A DNA stretch of 64,000 nucleotides from an uncultured Tolumonas sp. (GCF_963678185.1 NZ_OY782757.1:124001-188000); one strand, 5' to 3'. Positions 53,076-63,225 are shown, numbered from the stretch's first letter. Made by a program: numbers and translations. Notes: generated by a model not told the origin, from the letters alone.

Positions 53076-55082
53076 TTATCCCTGTGTTTCAGTGTTACTG
53101 GCAGAGTCAGCCTCAGCCTGTGCTTTTTTCGCCTTAGCCCGTGCAATTGCAGCAGTGACAGCCGCTTTTCTGGCGGCATCGGGGTCAACCACTTCGGTGA
53201 CTTGTTCCACGTCTGCGACAGGAACAGCTGGCTGTTCAGTTTGCGCTTTTTTAGCTTTTGCTCTGGCAATCGCTGCAGCCACAGCTGCTTTTCTGGCAGC
53301 TTCCGGGTCAACTGATGCTACGGGTTCTTGCTCTGCATTTATCGCTGAGCTATCTGGCGTGTTACCGACCAACTCGGCTTTTCGTGCTTTCGCTCTTGCC
53401 AGTGCCGCAGCGACAGCCGCTTTACGGGCATCGTCGCTGCTTGCAACTGCTGGGTCAGTATTTCCGCTTGCAGCTTGTTGTGCTTTTTCTGCCTGATGTT
53501 GACGAGCCTGCTCTTTTCGCGCTTCGCGTTCAGCCTGAAGATCCCCACTAGCGCCAGCTTTGTTTTGCTGTGCTTTAATGCGCAAGATGGCTGCTGCTAC
53601 TGGGTCTCTGTCACTGGAAACTACTGGGCGAGCTGGTGCAGGTGCTCGCGCTTCACGCGCTAATTTTTCCTCTTCCAAGCGTTGTTTTTTCGCTTCAAAG
53701 CGCAATTTCGCGCGTTCGGCTTGCGCTGCTTCTTCGCGCAGATGTTCGATTTCTGCTTTTTCCTGACGATAGTAATGCACCAGTGGAATGTTGCTTGGGC
53801 AGACCCACGCACAGGCGCCGCATTCAATACAGTCTGACAGATTATATTTTTCAGCGTTTTCGTGATCACCGGCTCGGCTGTACCAATAGAGCTGCTGTGG
53901 CAGTAATTTCACCGGACACACATCGGCACATTTTGCGCAACGAATACAATTCACTTCATCATCGCGCGGTGGTAATTCAGACACACTGGGTGCCAAAAGG
54001 CAGTTGGTAATTTTTACCACCGGTACATCAGCATGGGGCAAGGTAAAGCCCATCATGGAGCCACCCATGATGACGCGCTGACGAGGTTCAGGAGTCAGTG
54101 AAAATTGTGTCAGTAGCCAGCGAACAGATGAACCTAAACGAACCCAGGCATTGCCGGGTTTCTTAAATTGGGAGCCTGTGAGTGTCACGACACGGCGGAG
54201 CAACGGTTCATCTTCGATAATTGCTTGCCGGATAGCGTAGGTTGTACCAACGTTCACCATCACTACACCCATCGACAATGAACGTCCGCGGGCTGGTACT
54301 TGTTTACCAGTCAGGATCTCGATCAGTTGACGCGCACTGCCAGACGGATATTTGGTCGGTATCACACGCACGATGACATCGTCAGGCAACGAGTGTAATA
54401 AAAAGGCGGCGATCGCTTCTGGTTTGTTATCTTCAATCGCGATGATCGTAATAGTCGGGCGTAAGATGTGTTTAATGATCTCAACGCCTTCAAGGATCTC
54501 CCGTGCATGCTCGCGCATCAGACGATCATCGGCGGTTATGTAAGGCTCGCATTCCGCCCCGTTGATGATGACGATCTCTGCCTTCTCACGGGCTACACTT
54601 AATTTGGCATAAGTCGGGAATCCTGCACCGCCCAAACCAGCAATCCCTGCCTGACGAATACGGTCGAATAGTTGAATCGCATCATAACGGCGAAAATCTT
54701 GCCAAGGTTCACGCTCACGCCATTGGTCTAGCCCATCGGGTTTGATGTGAATACATGGTTCACTTAAACCTGATGGATGCGCCACCGTATGTAATTCAAT
54801 CGAGGTGATGACACCCGAACTGCTGGCATGTACCGGCACTTCCATCGGGTGATCGCTGGCGGTTAACTGCTGACCAGTTAAAACCTGGTCGCCGACTTTG
54901 ACCAATAAGCGCCCGATACGGCCACTGTGTTGTTTGATTGGAATAACCAGAAACGGGGGGATACCGGCATTAACTAACGGAACTTCACTGGATTCAAGTT
55001 TATGTTCATCGGGATGTAAACCACCGTGGAAGTCCCAGATCTTTCCTTTACGGATTTTACTGATGATATTCAGAATACTCAT
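53076..55082 (-). CDS. rnfC: Rnf electron transport complex subunit C
   Basis: 668 aa. NADH/FMN domain with [16 protein letters not shown] and [17 protein letters not shown], then a SLBB region and two 4Fe-4S clusters ([34 protein letters not shown]). From about residue 450 a long charged, Ala/Lys-rich tail with repeats [18 protein letters not shown] extends the protein, as in E. coli RsxC. Peripheral subunit that receives electrons from NADH or ferredoxin. Overlaps rnfB by 4 nt. Confidence 0.96.
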   Translation of the reverse strand: MSILNIISKIRKGKIWDFHGGLHPDEHKLESSEVPLVNAGIPPFLVIPIKQHSGRIGRLLVKVGDQVLTGQQLTASDHPMEVPVHASSSGVITSIELHTVAHPSGLSEPCIHIKPDGLDQWREREPWQDFRRYDAIQLFDRIRQAGIAGLGGAGFPTYAKLSVAREKAEIVIINGAECEPYITADDRLMREHAREILEGVEIIKHILRPTITIIAIEDNKPEAIAAFLLHSLPDDVIVRVIPTKYPSGSARQLIEILTGKQVPARGRSLSMGVVMVNVGTTYAIRQAIIEDEPLLRRVVTLTGSQFKKPGNAWVRLGSSVRWLLTQFSLTPEPRQRVIMGGSMMGFTLPHADVPVVKITNCLLAPSVSELPPRDDEVNCIRCAKCADVCPVKLLPQQLYWYSRAGDHENAEKYNLSDCIECGACAWVCPSNIPLVHYYRQEKAEIEHLREEAAQAERAKLRFEAKKQRLEEEKLAREARAPAPARPVVSSDRDPVAAAILRIKAQQNKAGASGDLQAEREARKEQARQHQAEKAQQAASGNTDPAVASSDDARKAAVAAALARAKARKAELVGNTPDSSAINAEQEPVASVDPEAARKAAVAAAIARAKAKKAQTEQPAVPVADVEQVTEVVDPDAARKAAVTAAIARAKAKKAQAEADSASNTETQG
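53110..53440 (-). repeat. In-gene tandem repeats encoding the RnfC tail
   Basis: Three copies of a segment encoding (A)ARKAAVxAAxARAKAxKA lie at about 53110-53182, 53230-53310 and 53375-53440. Copies differ at synonymous sites, so they are old; slippage or recombination could change copy number between strains. Confidence 0.75.
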
Positions 55083-55636
55083 TGCACCATTCTCACTGGA
55101 ATTGTTTCAACATCCCACTTCCAGCGATCCGGCGTGGCAGGTAATTCGATCATTTCGATGCAGTCAGTTGGGCAGGGGTCAACGCACAGATCACAACCGG
55201 TACATTCGCTGCGCAGGATGGTATGCATCTGTTTAGGCGCACCAATGATGGCGTCTACCGGACATGCTTGAATACACTTAGTACAACCAATGCACAGATT
55301 CTCATGGATAAAAGCTACGCGTTTCGGTGGGCTTAAAAGTAATTCGTTATCATCTGATGGCGGCTCGACCCCCATCAAATCGGCAATTTTTTGGATTGTC
55401 TGCGAACCGCCAGGCACACATTTATTGATGCTGTCGCCCTTCGCGATAGCTTGAGCGTATGGGCGGCACCCTGGGTAGCCGCATTGACCACATTGTGTTT
55501 GCGGTAAAATGGCATCCAATTGATCAACGATCGGATCTGATTGCACTTTGAATCGGATAGCGGCATAACCCAGCAGCAAGCCGAAAAGCAGCGCTAAACC
55601 GGTAAAAATAATGATGATGAATAAAATCTGATTCAT
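55079..55636 (-). CDS. rnfB: Rnf electron transport complex subunit B
   Basis: 185 aa. N-terminal membrane anchor, a Fe-S domain with [13 protein letters not shown], and two ferredoxin clusters [12 protein letters not shown] and [12 protein letters not shown]. Passes electrons between ferredoxin-like donors and RnfC/RnfA. Follows rnfA by 4 nt. Confidence 0.96.
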   Translation of the reverse strand: MNQILFIIIIFTGLALLFGLLLGYAAIRFKVQSDPIVDQLDAILPQTQCGQCGYPGCRPYAQAIAKGDSINKCVPGGSQTIQKIADLMGVEPPSDDNELLLSPPKRVAFIHENLCIGCTKCIQACPVDAIIGAPKQMHTILRSECTGCDLCVDPCPTDCIEMIELPATPDRWKWDVETIPVRMVQ

Positions 55637-55640
55637 GATA

Positions 55641-56222
55641 TTAGAGCTTTATTAAGCCAGTGAAACCGAGGAAAGCCAGCGACATCAACCCTGCGGTCAC
55701 CATGCCAATTGCCACACCTTGAAAAGGTACTGGTACATCACCGGCCGCGATACGTTCCCGCAGACTGGCGAACAAAACCAACACCAGCATGAAACCCATA
55801 CCACCACCAAAGCCGTACACCACACTTTGCATAAAGTTGTGTTGCAGATTGATGTTCAGCAGTGCCAAACCCAGCACGATACAGTTAGTGGTGATCAGCG
55901 GCAGATAGATACCCAGCACGCGATAAAGGTCAGGTGCACTTTTTTTAATGACCATCTCAGTAAATTGCACAACCACCGCGATGACCAATATGAACGCCAA
56001 TGTGCTGAGTGATGTGGCACCCAGTGGTGTCAAAATGTAGTGGTCAACCAGATAACAAAAAGCCGATGTCAGCGTTAAGACAAACGCAGTGGCGACACCC
56101 ATACCAATGGCGGGTTCAATTTTTTTCGACACGCCCATAAACGGGCAGAGACCAAGAAATTTAACTAATACGAAGTTATTGACCAGTACAGTACTGACCA
56201 GAAGTAACAGGTATTCGGACAT
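55641..56222 (-). CDS. rnfA: Rnf electron transport complex subunit A
   Basis: 193 aa, six helices, homologous to Nqr[34 protein letters not shown] and [19 protein letters not shown]. First gene of rnfABCDGE-nth. Promoter not identified in the 140 nt shared with the divergent DMT gene. Confidence 0.96.
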   Translation of the reverse strand: MSEYLLLLVSTVLVNNFVLVKFLGLCPFMGVSKKIEPAIGMGVATAFVLTLTSAFCYLVDHYILTPLGATSLSTLAFILVIAVVVQFTEMVIKKSAPDLYRVLGIYLPLITTNCIVLGLALLNINLQHNFMQSVVYGFGGGMGFMLVLVLFASLRERIAAGDVPVPFQGVAIGMVTAGLMSLAFLGFTGLIKL

Positions 56223-56363
56223 AATTCATACCTCAGCTTGCAAGCGCGCACATTATCTTAGTATGCCGAATGCTTAACAACCCTTAATCACAAGGGTTTC
56301 TGGCTATTAGTACGTTGAATGGCTAGACTTTGCTCTCTTTAGCCCCGTATCCAGGAGGTAATT

Positions 56364-57260
56364 TTGGGCGGCTTATCGATGCTGGCACTTACTTTTGCCA
56401 TGCTGCTTTGGTCCAGTGCATTCATCTCATTGAAATATCTGCTGGATTACTTTCATCCGACACAGATTGTTTTCATCCGTATGTTGATTGCCAGTGGCTG
56501 TTTTTTGCTTTTTGGTAAGAAGCTTTTACAGTTTCGTTATGAAGCTGGCGATTGGCGTTGGCTCGTTGTTATGGGCATTGCAGAGCCATGCCTCTATTTT
56601 TTACTTGAAACGTCAGCCTTGCAATACACTACGGCAGGCCAAGCTGGGGTGGTCACGGCAACTTTACCGTTATTGGCATCTGTCGCCGCATTTATCATGC
56701 TCAAAGAGCGAATTGGTAAGACGCAAATTATCGGTTTTATTATTGCGATTCTTGGCTGCTCAGGGTTAAGTATGGCGGCTCAAAATGGTGAACAGGCAAG
56801 TAATCCTCTGTTGGGAAATTCATTAGAGTTCTTAGCCATGATTTGCGGGGCGATTTATTCAACCTCGATCCGTAAACTATCGACGCGTTATTCTGCGCTG
56901 GTGCTGACCTCATTTCAGGCGTTTGTCGGCGCTATTTTCTTTGGCCCGCTCGCTTTGCAACATGATATGCCGGCCAATGTTCCATTGTTTCAGTGGGGAA
57001 ACTTCGTCTATTTAGCCACGATTGTCACCATTGGTGCTTATTGGTTGTATAACTGGGCCATCAGTCGGGTGCCGGTGTCATTAGCCACGGCCTATATTAA
57101 TTTAATTCCAGTGTTTACCTTGTTATTGGCATTTTGGTTATTAAATGAACGGCTGAATTTCTGGCAATGTCTGGCTTGTGCTGCCGTGTTTGTTGGCGTG
57201 ATAATCAGTCAGTTACCGGAAAAAGAAGTGATAACAGCAGAAGAACAAACATCCGCTTAA
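56364..57260 (+). CDS. EamA/DMT-superfamily transporter with TTG start
   Basis: 298 aa, ten helices in two EamA repeats (LLWSSAFISLKYLLDYFHPTQIVFIRM; GAYWLYNWAISRVPVSLATAYINLIPVFTLLLAFWLLNERL). The ribosome site AGGAGGT at 56353-56359 sits 5 nt before the TTG at 56364, while the next ATG (56379) is 20 nt away, so TTG is the probable start. Inner-membrane exporter or permease of unknown substrate; distinct from the DMT gene at 11256. Divergent from rnfA. Confidence 0.82.
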   Translation: MGGLSMLALTFAMLLWSSAFISLKYLLDYFHPTQIVFIRMLIASGCFLLFGKKLLQFRYEAGDWRWLVVMGIAEPCLYFLLETSALQYTTAGQAGVVTATLPLLASVAAFIMLKERIGKTQIIGFIIAILGCSGLSMAAQNGEQASNPLLGNSLEFLAMICGAIYSTSIRKLSTRYSALVLTSFQAFVGAIFFGPLALQHDMPANVPLFQWGNFVYLATIVTIGAYWLYNWAISRVPVSLATAYINLIPVFTLLLAFWLLNERLNFWQCLACAAVFVGVIISQLPEKEVITAEEQTSA

Positions 57261-57286
57261 TTGCTAAGCGATGAGTCAACAGTTTA

Positions 57287-57312
57287 AAGGGGAAGCGTGT
57301 TCTTCCCCTTAT
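57287..57312. terminator. Hairpin between the DMT and DUF2750 genes
   Basis: AAGGGGAAG and CTTCCCCTT pair across 6-7 nt between convergent genes. No long T-run on either side, so termination is likely but not certain. Confidence 0.55.
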
Positions 57313-57323
57313 TGTGCGAGCGT

Positions 57324-57677
57324 TTACTCGAAATGAGAGAGTACGCGCGCGAAATCCAGAATATCCATTTCTACGCCACTTAGCGTTTCATCCCATTCCA
57401 CACCAATCAAGACACCGTCAGCATTCAGATCGCTAACCCATTCCTCAAAAAATTCATCCAATGGGATTGCGGTTGGTTGATATTCTTTCCATTCATCACA
57501 GCACAACAGTTTCGCTGCACGTTCAGATGACCATAAAGGTAAGACATCAACCGCTTCATCGTCTTGAGAGTCGCAAACCACCCATTCATCTTCAAACTGC
57601 AGCCCCCACAAAACACCGTTATCTTTGACTTCGGTGATGAAATTTTCCGGGATGTGCTGTTCGATGTGATCTGTCAT
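57324..57677 (-). CDS. DUF2750 domain protein
   Basis: 117 aa, very acidic, soluble. WSSERAAKLLCCDEWKEYQPTAIPLDEFFEEWVSDLNADGVLIGVEWDETLSGVEM is the DUF2750 pattern (E/D-rich, with NxDGVLIGVxWDxxL). Function unknown. Single gene. Confidence 0.8.
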   Translation of the reverse strand: MTDHIEQHIPENFITEVKDNGVLWGLQFEDEWVVCDSQDDEAVDVLPLWSSERAAKLLCCDEWKEYQPTAIPLDEFFEEWVSDLNADGVLIGVEWDETLSGVEMDILDFARVLSHFE

Positions 57678-57733
57678 ATTAAGTAGTCCAATTTGAGTGG
57701 ATGAATACAGTTTTGTGTATTGTAGCGGAAAAA

Positions 57734-58249
57734 TCAGATTTCGGTATTTTGTGTCTTCTTAATCAAATCGCGGTTGGTCATAAATACGCGAAAATCAAAT
57801 TCTAACTGATGATATGCCGGTTCCATATAAGTGCAAAACTGATAGAACGCTTTATCGTGTTGTGTTTCTTTCAGGTGTGCTAATTCATGCACAGTTATCA
57901 TGCGTAAAAATTCTGGCGGCGCATCCCGGAAAACACTGGCAATAATGATGTCATGTTTGCGTTTTATTTTACTGCCTTGCAGCTGCGCTTTGCGTACATT
58001 TAAACCCAGCGCATGATGCACGACCGATAGTTTACTGTCATAACGGACTTTACTAATGGCGGAAACATTACGCATATAACGATTTTTGAGTTCGGCAACA
58101 TAATCGAATAGCGCGGTATCACTTTGGATATCGTGTCGCTCTGGATAGCGTTTCGCTAACCAATCACCTAATTGTTGCTTCGTGATCAATTGCCGGACTT
58201 GTTGCAGTAACTGCTCTGGATAACCATTCAGATACATTAAATCAGACAT
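57734..58249 (-). CDS. YgjP-like zinc metallopeptidase (DUF45)
   Basis: 171 aa. Zinc motif TVHELAHLKETQHDKAFYQF (HExxH plus downstream His) near residue 120 is the YgjP/WLM-type gluzincin signature. Preceding LGLNVRKAQLQGSKIKRKHD is basic. Cytosolic, substrate unknown. The stop of the VF530 gene lies 5 nt upstream, so the two are co-transcribed. Confidence 0.82.
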   Translation of the reverse strand: MSDLMYLNGYPEQLLQQVRQLITKQQLGDWLAKRYPERHDIQSDTALFDYVAELKNRYMRNVSAISKVRYDSKLSVVHHALGLNVRKAQLQGSKIKRKHDIIIASVFRDAPPEFLRMITVHELAHLKETQHDKAFYQFCTYMEPAYHQLEFDFRVFMTNRDLIKKTQNTEI

Positions 58250-58254
58250 GGTTT

Positions 58255-58506
58255 TTACTCTGCAGACGACTCTTTTTTAATCCAGGGAGAACTTTGGGTT
58301 AACACATATAAATCTTCTACTTTAGCGCGTGCCCAAGGTGTCCGACGTAAAAATTTGAGACTCGATTTAACACTTGGCTCATTTTGAAAACAGTTGATAT
58401 CGATGCGCTGACCGAGCTCATCCCAGCCATAGTGAGCAACCAGCGCTGTGACGATATGTTCCAGTGTCACGCCATGCAGCGGATCTTTGGATTGAAATTG
58501 GGACAT
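58255..58506 (-). CDS. VF530-family DNA-binding protein (DUF2132)
   Basis: 83 aa. [61 protein letters not shown] is a full match to the VF530 family, small proteins whose structure suggests DNA binding. Precise role unknown. Lies just upstream of the YgjP-like gene. Confidence 0.85.
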   Translation of the reverse strand: MSQFQSKDPLHGVTLEHIVTALVAHYGWDELGQRIDINCFQNEPSVKSSLKFLRRTPWARAKVEDLYVLTQSSPWIKKESSAE

Positions 58507-58641
58507 ATTGATTCATTTTCTGTCATATAAAAATAAGCCGATAGAGTAGGAGATGAAAGCTGAAATAGCAAATCCGCAAGGATAGAAATAGCCGGTGATC
58601 TGTGTGATGATGATCACTTTCCCACTTCTAGCATAATTATC

Positions 58642-59403
58642 ATGGAATTAGAGATTTCAACGCTTTTCCTTCTGGCTTTTTGCGGTATTGCAGCAGGGTT
58701 CATTGATTCAATCGCGGGTGGTGGTGGATTATTGACTGTGCCTGCCTTACTGAGTGTGGGGATCTCGCCCGCTCAAGCGCTGGCAACCAATAAGTTACAA
58801 AGTAGCTTTGGCAGTTTTTCCGCGACATTTTATTTTTTACGCCGCGGCTATATTGATCTGAAACTGATCAGAAACGGCATCTTTTTTACCTTTATTGGTA
58901 GCGCGCTGGGCACCTTGCTGGTTCAGCAAATTGATCCGTCGGCATTAAAACAAGCCATTCCATTTATGCTGATCGGTTTTGCGCTGTATTTCATGTTTTC
59001 GCCGCGTATTGGCGAAGAAGATCGCCAACAGCGGATCAATTTTTCACTATTTAGTTTGTTAGTCGGGTTGGGTGTGGGGTTTTATGACGGCTTTTTTGGC
59101 CCGGGAACCGGCTCATTTTTTGCCATCGCCTTTGTCTCGCTTGCTGGTTTTAATCTTTCTAAAGCAACAGCCTATAGCAAGTTACTGAATTTTACGTCAA
59201 ATGTGGCTTCACTCATTTTCTTTATGCTGGGTGGAAAAATCCTCTGGCAAGTGGGCATTGTGATGGGTGTTGGCCAGTTTATCGGTGCGCGATTAGGCTC
59301 AAAAATGGTGGTGAGTAAGGGAAGCAAAATCATTCGCCCATTGTTGGTGACTATGTCATTGGTGATGTCTGCTCGTTTACTTTGGCAACATTATGCAGGC
59401 TGA
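58642..59403 (+). CDS. yfcA: TSUP family transporter (TauE/SafE), YfcA-like
   Basis: 253 aa, eight or so helices in two repeats. GFIDSIAGGGGLLTVPALL near the N-terminus and GFYDGFFGPGTGSFFAIAFV in the middle are the two TSUP signatures. Proteins of this group export or import sulfite, sulfoacetate or related anions; the substrate here is unknown. Confidence 0.85.
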   Translation: MELEISTLFLLAFCGIAAGFIDSIAGGGGLLTVPALLSVGISPAQALATNKLQSSFGSFSATFYFLRRGYIDLKLIRNGIFFTFIGSALGTLLVQQIDPSALKQAIPFMLIGFALYFMFSPRIGEEDRQQRINFSLFSLLVGLGVGFYDGFFGPGTGSFFAIAFVSLAGFNLSKATAYSKLLNFTSNVASLIFFMLGGKILWQVGIVMGVGQFIGARLGSKMVVSKGSKIIRPLLVTMSLVMSARLLWQHYAG

Positions 59404-59480
59404 TTTTTAGTCATCATATTGTCATTTTCCACAGGCACTCTTAACTGGTAATCCCAACAAAATAACCAAAGAGAGTGCCG

Positions 59481-59597
59481 ATGAAATTACGCCGTAAAAA
59501 AATTAAGCAACGTCATATGTGGTTCAGTTTATGGCAACATGAATCCTCACCAGCCAATCAAGCAAATTTGACGCCAGTCAAGGTCAGCGAACGATAA
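59481..59597 (+). CDS. Possible 38-residue basic small protein
   Basis: An ATG with GAGAG 6 nt upstream opens a 38-codon frame starting MKLRRKKIKQRHMWFSLWQH and ending VKVSER. It lies alone in a 272-nt gap between yfcA and the OLD nuclease gene. The first half is strongly basic with two Trp, the rest polar. No family recognised. It may be spurious; codon use (CGT, CAT, ATG) does not exclude translation. Confidence 0.4.
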   Translation: MKLRRKKIKQRHMWFSLWQHESSPANQANLTPVKVSER

Positions 59598-59675
59598 ATA
59601 CGGTTGTTCTTGCAGAACAGACGGCGGCTTTGCTATCAGTTTGTTATAGTTAAAAATAAACGCTGGTAATGCCTT

Positions 59676-61301
59676 ATGTTTCTGGAACACATTGAAATAA
59701 CAGGATTCCGTGGCATCTCCAGGCTATCAGTCAAGCTGGGGCAAATTACCGCGTTGATCGGGGAAAACGCCTGGGGTAAAAGCAGCCTATTAAGAGCATT
59801 ATGGAGTCTGCTTGGTCATGATGAACTACCTTATCAATTTGTAGCTGACGATTTCTACCGAGCGCCCTGTGATGGTGCCAACGGTCAGCAACTCATTATC
59901 CGTCTCACCTTCCGGGAACACCGCCCGGGTATCAGTCAGCATTCTCACCGCCTAAACCGATTATCCAGCATCTGGACCCGCCATCATTTAGATATGTTTC
60001 ACCGTATTCATTATGTCGCCAAAGCCACTTTAAATACGGATGAGATTATTTCAGAACATTTCTTTGAAGATGCACATGGCAGTCGCGTACCCGATGAAAA
60101 TAGCGCGGAATTGATTCGATTATTAAGCTCAATGAACCCCGTGTTACGTCTTCGTGATTCTCGTTCAATCAGTGCATTAGTTGAACCTGCCGTTGAGCCA
60201 GACGATTTTGTGGGTGACATTACCGACTTATTACCGGATTGCACCCCCGATCGGCAACAACGGATCACCGATGGTGTTCATGCTGCCGAATATTTGCTTG
60301 ATCGTTATTTCATGAACGTACCACACCAAATTAAGCGCAGTCAGCGCGATATTATTAATCAACCGGGTTCACTGCATGGTTTAACCGACTGGCATGATCT
60401 GTTGCGGAATATGGATAATGACACTATGCAACAAATGCTGGCCCGTATTGGTCATGCTTTGTTGTCATCGCATTCAGGGCGTAAGTTAGAACATGAAGCG
60501 CGCCCTATCTATATTTTGGAAGATCCGGAAAGTCGTTTACATCCAACGATGATGTCGATTGCGTGGGGGCTTATTCAGCAGTTACCAGGGCAAAAAATAT
60601 TAACAACCAATTCTGGCGATTTATTGACCACGTTACCTTTGAACCAGATCAGACGCTTAGTTCGAACAAATGGTACGGCGAAAAGTTATCAGATGGATGA
60701 AAATCGTTTCACGGCGGATGATTTACGCAAAATCACGTTTCATGTGCGTATCAACCGGCCAATGTCATTATTTGCCCGTTGCTGGTTGTTAGTGGAAGGG
60801 GAAACGGAGCTATGGTTACTCTCTGAATTGGCTCAGTTATGTGGTTACCATCTACCCGGCGAAGGCGTGCGTATCATTGAATATGCGCAGTGCGGGTATT
60901 CACCATTGATTAAATTGGCCAATGATCTGGGTATTTCATGGCATATGTTGGCCGATGGTGATGAAGCCGGGGTTAGATATGTGCAGGGTGCCCGAAGATT
61001 AATGGCTGAGGAACATCAGCACGGAAGTGCCAGCAATTTGACCTTGTTACCCAGTCGCGATATTGAGCATTTTCTTTTTACGCATGGTTTTGAGGATGTC
61101 TATCGACGGGAAGCCGGCAACCGTGACTTGCATAATTTGCCAGCGAATAAAATTATTGAACGTGCAGTTTCTCGTCGCTCAAAACCGGGTATGGCATTAG
61201 CGGTGATTGAAGAAGCGATGAAGCAAGGTGTTGATAGCGTACCAAGCCTACTACAAAACATGTTTAACAGGGTTGTAGCCTTGGCAAGAGAACAGGCATA
61301 A
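59676..61301 (+). CDS. ybjD: OLD-family ATP-dependent nuclease, YbjD-like
   Basis: 541 aa. N-terminal ABC/SMC-like ATPase: ITGFRGISRLSVKLGQITALIGENAWGKSSLL (Walker A ENAWGKSS), later YILEDPESRLHPTM (Walker B) and TTNSGDLL. C-terminal Toprim domain: LLVEGETELWLL and LADGDEAG with catalytic acidic residues. Matches E. coli YbjD, a class 2-type OLD nuclease. OLD proteins nick and degrade DNA and some act in phage defence; no partner gene (UvrD/GajB type) is adjacent, so a stand-alone housekeeping role is at least as likely. Confidence 0.85.
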   Translation: MFLEHIEITGFRGISRLSVKLGQITALIGENAWGKSSLLRALWSLLGHDELPYQFVADDFYRAPCDGANGQQLIIRLTFREHRPGISQHSHRLNRLSSIWTRHHLDMFHRIHYVAKATLNTDEIISEHFFEDAHGSRVPDENSAELIRLLSSMNPVLRLRDSRSISALVEPAVEPDDFVGDITDLLPDCTPDRQQRITDGVHAAEYLLDRYFMNVPHQIKRSQRDIINQPGSLHGLTDWHDLLRNMDNDTMQQMLARIGHALLSSHSGRKLEHEARPIYILEDPESRLHPTMMSIAWGLIQQLPGQKILTTNSGDLLTTLPLNQIRRLVRTNGTAKSYQMDENRFTADDLRKITFHVRINRPMSLFARCWLLVEGETELWLLSELAQLCGYHLPGEGVRIIEYAQCGYSPLIKLANDLGISWHMLADGDEAGVRYVQGARRLMAEEHQHGSASNLTLLPSRDIEHFLFTHGFEDVYRREAGNRDLHNLPANKIIERAVSRRSKPGMALAVIEEAMKQGVDSVPSLLQNMFNRVVALAREQA

Positions 61302-61333
61302 AAAAAGCCTTCCGGAAAGGGAAGGCTTTTTAA
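61301..61333. terminator. Bidirectional terminator between ybjD and pfkA
   Basis: AAAAAGCCTTCC and GGAAGGCTTTTT pair with a 6-nt loop; T-tracts on both strands. Confidence 0.9.
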
Positions 61334-61342
61334 TGATAACGA

Positions 61343-62305
61343 TTAGAACAAAGTTTCTGTCAGGTTATACAGTTCTTCGTTAAATGGTCGTTTCATGTTT
61401 TCGATACAATCGATGATATCGTGGTGAACCAGTTCATTTTTCAACAAACCAACACAACGACCACCTTCACCCTGCATCAGCAGATCCACTGCATAAGCAC
61501 CCATACGGCTTGCCAATACGCGATCACGTGCTGTTGGTGAACCACCACGTTGGATGTGACCCAGAATGGTTGCACGAGTTTCCAGACCAGTATGTAGTTC
61601 GATCAGATTGGCCAGTGCGTTAACATCGGTAACGTGTTCGCAAATAGTGATGATTGCATGACGTTTACCGTTCGCAATACCTTCATCGATATTCGCCAGC
61701 AGGTCTTCTTTTTTGAAGCCTTTTTCTGGAACGATAACAAATTCAGCACCACCAGCAACCGCGGCAGCCATGGCCAAGTCGCCACAGTGACGGCCCATTA
61801 CTTCAACTACAGAGATACGTTTGTGAGAAGTAGATGTATCACGCAGACGGTCAATCGCTTCCATTACTACGTTCAGTGCAGTATCGAAACCGATAGTGAA
61901 ATCAGTACCAGCGATATCGTTGTCGATAGTGCCTGGCAGACCGATACATGGGTAGCCCATTTCAGTCAGTTTTTTCGCGCCCATATAAGAGCCGTCGCCA
62001 CCGATAACAACCAGTGCTTCGATGCCGTGTTTATTCAGGTTAGCGATCGCTTCACGACGTACACTTTCTTCTTTGAAAGCAGGGAAGCGAGCAGAGCCCA
62101 GCATGGTACCACCACGGTTGATGATGTCTGACACGCTGCGGCGATCCAATTTTTCGATACGGTCGCGGTGTAAGCCCAAATAGCCGTCACGAATACCGTA
62201 AACTTCAATACCTTTAGCCAGCGCAGCACGAACTACAGAGCGGATTGCCGCGTTCATACCTTGTGCATCACCGCCACTGGTCAAAACACCAATTTTCTTG
62301 ATCAT
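61343..62305 (-). CDS. pfkA: ATP-dependent 6-phosphofructokinase
   Basis: 320 aa. [18 protein letters not shown] (ATP site), [14 protein letters not shown], catalytic Asp in [19 protein letters not shown], and [28 protein letters not shown]. Same length as E. coli PfkA I. Phosphorylates fructose 6-phosphate in glycolysis. Next to tpiA on the same strand, but a terminator separates them. Confidence 0.97.
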   Translation of the reverse strand: MIKKIGVLTSGGDAQGMNAAIRSVVRAALAKGIEVYGIRDGYLGLHRDRIEKLDRRSVSDIINRGGTMLGSARFPAFKEESVRREAIANLNKHGIEALVVIGGDGSYMGAKKLTEMGYPCIGLPGTIDNDIAGTDFTIGFDTALNVVMEAIDRLRDTSTSHKRISVVEVMGRHCGDLAMAAAVAGGAEFVIVPEKGFKKEDLLANIDEGIANGKRHAIITICEHVTDVNALANLIELHTGLETRATILGHIQRGGSPTARDRVLASRMGAYAVDLLMQGEGGRCVGLLKNELVHHDIIDCIENMKRPFNEELYNLTETLF

Positions 62306-62424
62306 TGTGTGCCTCTATATAGAAATTACAAAACAAACAGATTCTTGAGTGAGTACTACACATGGCATGTCGTTATGATTTTATCAGCCGTCTGGAAGTT
62401 CACCCGTTCATATCCGGACCGTGT

Positions 62425-62461
62425 AATACAAAACAAGGCATCCTCTAAGAGGATGCCTTGT
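62425..62461 (-). terminator. Terminator after tpiA
   Basis: A near-perfect stem at 62433-62461 (ACAAGGCATCCTC/GAGGATGCCTTGT) followed on the minus strand by TTTGTATT. Confidence 0.88.
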
Positions 62462-62469
62462 AAAAACAA

Positions 62470-63225
62470 TTATTTAGCTGCAGCTTCGATGATGGCAGAG
62501 AAGTCAGCCACTTTCAGAGATGCACCACCGATCAGACCGCCATCGATGTCAGCTTGAGCCAGCAGTTCAGCCGCATTTGCAGCGTTCATAGAACCACCGT
62601 ACAGAACCTGCACTTTAGCTGCAACTTCAGCGTTGAAACCAGCCAGGTAAGCACGGATGTGTGCGTGTACTGATTGAGCGATTTCTGGAGTCGCAGTTTT
62701 GCCAGTGCCGATTGCCCATACTGGTTCGTATGCAACAACTGCGTTAGCGAAAGAGTCGATACCAGCTACGTCGATAACAGCTTTCAGCTGAGTTTCAACA
62801 ACAGCTTTGGTTTCGTTAGCTTCGAACTGTTCCAGTGTTTCACCGATACACAGAACAGGGATCAGGCCGCCAGCTTGAATAGCAACGTATTTAGCAGCAA
62901 CAACAGCGTCAGTTTCTGCATGCAGAGTACGACGTTCGCTGTGACCAACCAGAGCGTATTTACAGCCGAACTCTTTCAGCATAACTGGCGAGTTTTCACC
63001 AGTGAATGCGCCAGAGGTATGAACGTCTGCATCTTGTGAACCATATTTCAGTGCAGAACAGGCAGTCAGTTGTTCAACTTGACCCAGGAAAATAACAGGC
63101 GCACAAACAGCGACTTCAACATTTGCTGCTGCAGCTACAGGTGCTTTCAGACCTTCAACCAGAGCTTCAACAGACGCTTTAGTACCGTTCAGTTTCCAGT
63201 TACCCATGATCAGGTGTTGTCTCAT
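62470..63225 (-). CDS. tpiA: Triose-phosphate isomerase
   Basis: 251 aa. MGNWKLNGTK (substrate Lys), VGHSERR (catalytic His), VVAYEPVWAIGTGKTATPE (catalytic Glu) and YGGSMNAANAAELLAQADIDGGLIGGASL. Interconverts dihydroxyacetone phosphate and glyceraldehyde 3-phosphate. Own unit, ended by a hairpin before pfkA. Its upstream 188-nt gap is AT rich and shows no other gene. Confidence 0.97.
   Translation of the reverse strand: MRQHLIMGNWKLNGTKASVEALVEGLKAPVAAAANVEVAVCAPVIFLGQVEQLTACSALKYGSQDADVHTSGAFTGENSPVMLKEFGCKYALVGHSERRTLHAETDAVVAAKYVAIQAGGLIPVLCIGETLEQFEANETKAVVETQLKAVIDVAGIDSFANAVVAYEPVWAIGTGKTATPEIAQSVHAHIRAYLAGFNAEVAAKVQVLYGGSMNAANAAELLAQADIDGGLIGGASLKVADFSAIIEAAAK

Noticed and set aside
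53110-53440. Repeats considered as a CRISPR-like or mobile array
   Set aside because: They lie in frame inside rnfC and encode a conserved protein tail; no spacers.
53092-53496. 134-codon plus-strand frame antisense to the RnfC repeats
   Set aside because: Low-complexity mirror of the Ala/Lys repeat; not a gene.
59676-61301. Phage-defence island around the OLD nuclease
   Set aside because: Neighbours are core genes (yfcA, pfkA, tpiA), no partner helicase, no base-composition shift that I could see.
61634-62131. 165-codon plus-strand frame antisense to pfkA
   Set aside because: Shadow of a highly conserved gene.
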